From NCBI GenBank assembly GCA_021845945.1, contig JAJZRD010000072.1, positions 1 to 15,250 of the forward strand: DNA of 15,250 nt. The letters are read 5' to 3'. Both the position numbers and the translations under genes were made by a program. This document shows positions 13,353 to 15,250 of this stretch, in pieces (the stretch's first letter is position 1; the number at the start of each line of letters is the position of its first letter). Origin of the DNA: Chloroflexota bacterium. Lineage in GTDB: Bacteria; Chloroflexota; UBA6077. The notes under the pieces were generated by a model. The model did not search any database and was not told the origin of the DNA. It was given only the letters and a program-made list of their open reading frames with translations.

Positions 13353-14803
13353 GTCGGTGGCAGAACGGCTTGACCGCGGTCCAATATCTTCTCCTCTTGA
13401 CCTCGGAGTGTGCCTGGACTTACGGCTGGGTCCTGGTGTTGGGCAGCCTGATGGTGGATGTCGGGCGGCCTTTTCTCCCCCTCTCGACTGTGATCGCCGT
13501 CCCGGCGCTGGCGGCGGTCGCGGCTCGACTGGTGACTCTCACTCCACGCGACCGGCGCTGGCCGCGAGTGGCACCGGCGCTCCTCGGCTTGGCCCTGGCC
13601 TGTCTGGTGGCCCTCGGCCAGCTGCCCGAGTCGTCTCAGTGGAGCCGCTGGGGGGAGTTGTGGGAACAGTGGCAACGAGCCGGGCTGATCGCCCGGGCGA
13701 CGGTGGCGGCGATGCTGGTGCTGTTCCTCTGGTGGAGGGGGCTCTCCATCGGTCGCTCCAGCCCGACACAGTCGGACGTGGAGGACGACTTCCGAATAGG
13801 GATCTTCGCCACCGCGGCCCTGCTGGTTTCCGTCGCGCTGGCAGGGGAACGGGCCACAGCTCTGGCGCCCCCTCTCATCCTCTTCACAGCACTGATGTTG
13901 GCCAGCGGGTTGGTTGGCATGCCGCTGGCCCGGGTCATCGACGAGGGGAAGCAGCAGCGCCACAGGGAGGGGGCAGGGGCCGCCCCCGGTATCCCGTGGC
14001 TGGCAATGTTGCTGGCAGTGGTGACGGGCATCCTGGTGGCTACGTTGCTGCTGGCGCAGCTCTTCACCTTCGAGCGGATCACCGCTTTCTTGGAGCCGTT
14101 GCGGGGCCCCCTCGATGGTCTGCTGTGGGTACTCATATACGTCGTGGCCCTGCCGGTGGGCCTGCTCCTGGAGCTGATCATCTACCTGGGCAGGCTGGTT
14201 CTGCACCCCGGCGGGCTGCCCCCGCAAATGGAGCCCCCCAGCATGGCATGGCTGGACGAGCTGCGCACCCAGGGGCAATCGGGTGTTGTGGCTCCGGAGC
14301 TTCTCCTGGGGCTGAAGGTGGCCGCGGGTGTTGCCCTGAGTATCGCACTCCTCTGGATCCTCGCCCAGGCCCTCAGCCGGTTCGGGGAGTGGAGGCAGCA
14401 GGACGATGTGGAGGAGTTGCACGATTTCGTCTGGTCGTGTCCGGGGATCAAGGCCCTTTGGCGCCGGCTGCTGGCCAGGTTCCGACCTCTCAGGCAGGGG
14501 GCGATGCCTGGTACCCCTGGAGGGCAAGGGGACCATGTCGCGGGAGGAGGCGTGCGGGAGTTGTACCGGCAATTCCTGACCCTGGGGGCTGCTGTCGGGC
14601 ATATCCGACGTTCCGCGGAGACGCCCCTGGAGTACGAGAGGCGGCTGCACGAAGACTCCCAGCTAGCTGGAGAAGATGACGTTCGCATGGTCACCGAGCG
14701 CTACGTGCGGGCAAGGTACGCTTCCCCAGCCTCGCCGTCCCCGGATCAGTGGGACATCTCCTCCGCCATCGCTCGGCTCCGGGCTCTGTGGCAGGTTCGC
14801 TAG
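13337..14803 (+). CDS. DUF4129 domain membrane protein
   Basis: A 488-residue protein with about nine hydrophobic segments through residue 345, a cytosolic linker, and a C-terminal DUF4129 domain. The last is recognised by VRELYRQFLTLGAAVGHIRR (406-425) followed by SAETPLEYERRL and MVTERYVRARYA. Such proteins are usual in MoxR-DUF58 clusters, commonly alongside or fused to a transglutaminase-like (TgpA) domain. No Cys-His-Asp transglutaminase core is visible here, and no such gene follows within the window. The ATG at 13337 lies inside the end of the DUF58 gene, with AAGG 9 nt upstream. It is probably the last gene of the operon. The long antisense open frame across this gene is a shadow. Confidence 0.85.
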   Translation: MGSRVSRWQNGLTAVQYLLLLTSECAWTYGWVLVLGSLMVDVGRPFLPLSTVIAVPALAAVAARLVTLTPRDRRWPRVAPALLGLALACLVALGQLPESSQWSRWGELWEQWQRAGLIARATVAAMLVLFLWWRGLSIGRSSPTQSDVEDDFRIGIFATAALLVSVALAGERATALAPPLILFTALMLASGLVGMPLARVIDEGKQQRHREGAGAAPGIPWLAMLLAVVTGILVATLLLAQLFTFERITAFLEPLRGPLDGLLWVLIYVVALPVGLLLELIIYLGRLVLHPGGLPPQMEPPSMAWLDELRTQGQSGVVAPELLLGLKVAAGVALSIALLWILAQALSRFGEWRQQDDVEELHDFVWSCPGIKALWRRLLARFRPLRQGAMPGTPGGQGDHVAGGGVRELYRQFLTLGAAVGHIRRSAETPLEYERRLHEDSQLAGEDDVRMVTERYVRARYASPASPSPDQWDISSAIARLRALWQVR

Positions 14804-14862
14804 GAGCGGCATGGCGATGTCCCAGAACTCGATGTGGATGGCATGCCCGGGGCCAGCCTCAG

Positions 14863-14955
14863 TCAACCCTCGGCCAGCAGCATCTCCACGGCGAGGGAGA
14901 TGAGGGCCAGCCGGAGGATCAGCCTCCGGATCTGGGCTGGGCCGGCGTTCATCAT
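14863..14955 (-). CDS. Doubtful small open frame (30 residues)
   Basis: The minus-strand frame encodes MMNAGPAQIRRLILRLALIS followed by LAVEMLLAEG, a short amphipathic or hydrophobic peptide with a weak GAGG site 5-6 nt upstream of the first ATG. It could be a small protein, a remnant, or chance. There is no homology I can name. It converges on the DUF4129 gene. Confidence 0.15.
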   Translation of the reverse strand: MMNAGPAQIRRLILRLALISLAVEMLLAEG

Positions 14956-14990
14956 GGCGGCCTCGCGAAAACGGGTCGGTATAGTCGGGC

Positions 14991-15011
14991 GGCAGGGGAC
15001 AAGCCCCTGCC
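14991..15011. repeat. Perfect 8-bp hairpin, dispersed-repeat style
   Basis: GGCAGGGG (14991-14998) and CCCCTGCC (15004-15011) flank the loop ACAAG. Such GCAGGGG-ACAAG-CCCCTGC hairpins look like extragenic repeats found in many copies in some genomes. Whether that holds here cannot be told from one copy. Confidence 0.5.
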
Positions 15012-15050
15012 CTACGGAGTCGAGGCCATCGCCCGGGCGGCCACACAAGA

Positions 15051-15073
15051 ATGCCGCCCTTTTGGGGCGGCAT
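15051..15073. terminator. Candidate operon-end hairpin
   Basis: ATGCCGCCC (15051-15059) pairs perfectly with GGGCGGCAT (15065-15073) across a TTTTG loop. It lies 248 bp after the DUF4129 stop. There is no clean T tract on the plus strand; on the minus strand TCTTGTG follows. It may act as a weak or bidirectional terminator. Confidence 0.45.
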
Positions 15074-15250
15074 CATCGATTTCGAACGGTGCAGGAAGGT
15101 GGTAAGCGAGATCCTGTTTTAGACGGCCATCTATCTCGGGGCTAGGCCCCGGCCACTTGCGTGGCTGCCCTGTACCTTGGCCTCGGCGAGCAGCGTCATC
15201 GGCCATTTCTCAGGTTGCAGCGGGGAGGATTGCCCTTTTCACTCCGGCTT

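Larger units (their letters stand above)
14804..15250. other. Non-coding 3' region with several hairpins
   Basis: 447 bp without a convincing gene on either strand. It holds the hairpins listed at 14991-15011 and 15051-15073. Two more lie at 15137-15151 (CGGGGC TAG GCCCCG) and 15152-15165 (GCCAC TTGC GTGGC). A doubtful small minus-strand frame is listed separately. No tRNA, rRNA or riboswitch core is visible. Confidence 0.6.

Noticed and set aside
12914..14650. 578-residue antisense open frame across the DUF58 and DUF4129 genes
   Set aside because: Low-complexity Gln/Pro/Arg-rich translation, typical of an antisense shadow in GC-rich DNA. The plus strand has clear domains.
1..15250. CRISPR array, insertion sequence, prophage or rRNA genes
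   Set aside because: No regularly spaced repeats, no transposase or integrase frames, and no rRNA-like sequence were seen.

Overview
The window is GC-rich (about two thirds by eye). It shows strong Shine-Dalgarno sites, TTG and GTG starts backed by those sites, and short gaps between genes. The gene set (DUF6062 protein, RarA, MoxR/DUF58/DUF4129 cluster) best fits a free-living bacterium, probably Chloroflexota or a similar lineage. That placement is an inference from gene content and is not secure.

Layout. 1-2140: a Nudix hydrolase and the AAA+ ATPase RarA on the minus strand, with a small hairpin-forming repeat element upstream. 2137-3297: an iron-containing alcohol dehydrogenase (minus). 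3298-5383: a YbaK-type aminoacyl-tRNA deacylase behind a long, possibly attenuating leader, a terminator, then an inositol-monophosphatase-family enzyme (plus). 5446-9588: the most interesting part, described below. 9625-14803: a plus-strand run of a DUF6062 protein, a MoxR ATPase, a DUF58 protein and a DUF4129 membrane protein. 14804-15250: no convincing gene, several hairpins.

Main discovery. The segment 5446-9588 carries three RNAs that match the fluoride riboswitch (crcB motif). Each has the P1 hairpin with the GAUG loop, a second helix ending in UGAU, and a six-pair pseudoknot whose bases co-vary between the three copies. In each, the downstream pseudoknot strand is also the 5' arm of an overlapping terminator-like hairpin, so fluoride binding should allow read-through. 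They precede (1) a monovalent cation:proton antiporter with an ND motif, (2) a major facilitator transporter on the minus strand and (3) the DUF6062-moxR-DUF58-DUF4129 run, where the terminator is textbook quality with seven T. Between copies 2 and 3 lie a UspA-family gene and a broken DUF190-CBS gene; DUF190 genes often travel with crcB fluoride channels. No crcB or CLC-F gene is present in the window.

Reading. This looks like a fluoride-response island in which the sensor has been placed in front of unusual genes. The antiporter and the transporter could handle ion or pH stress that comes with HF entry. The DUF6062 protein, with its repeated Cys/His modules, and the MoxR-DUF58 module would be fluoride-inducible genes of unknown role. 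The riboswitch calls rest on sequence seen here compared with the known aptamer; the physiological roles are inference.
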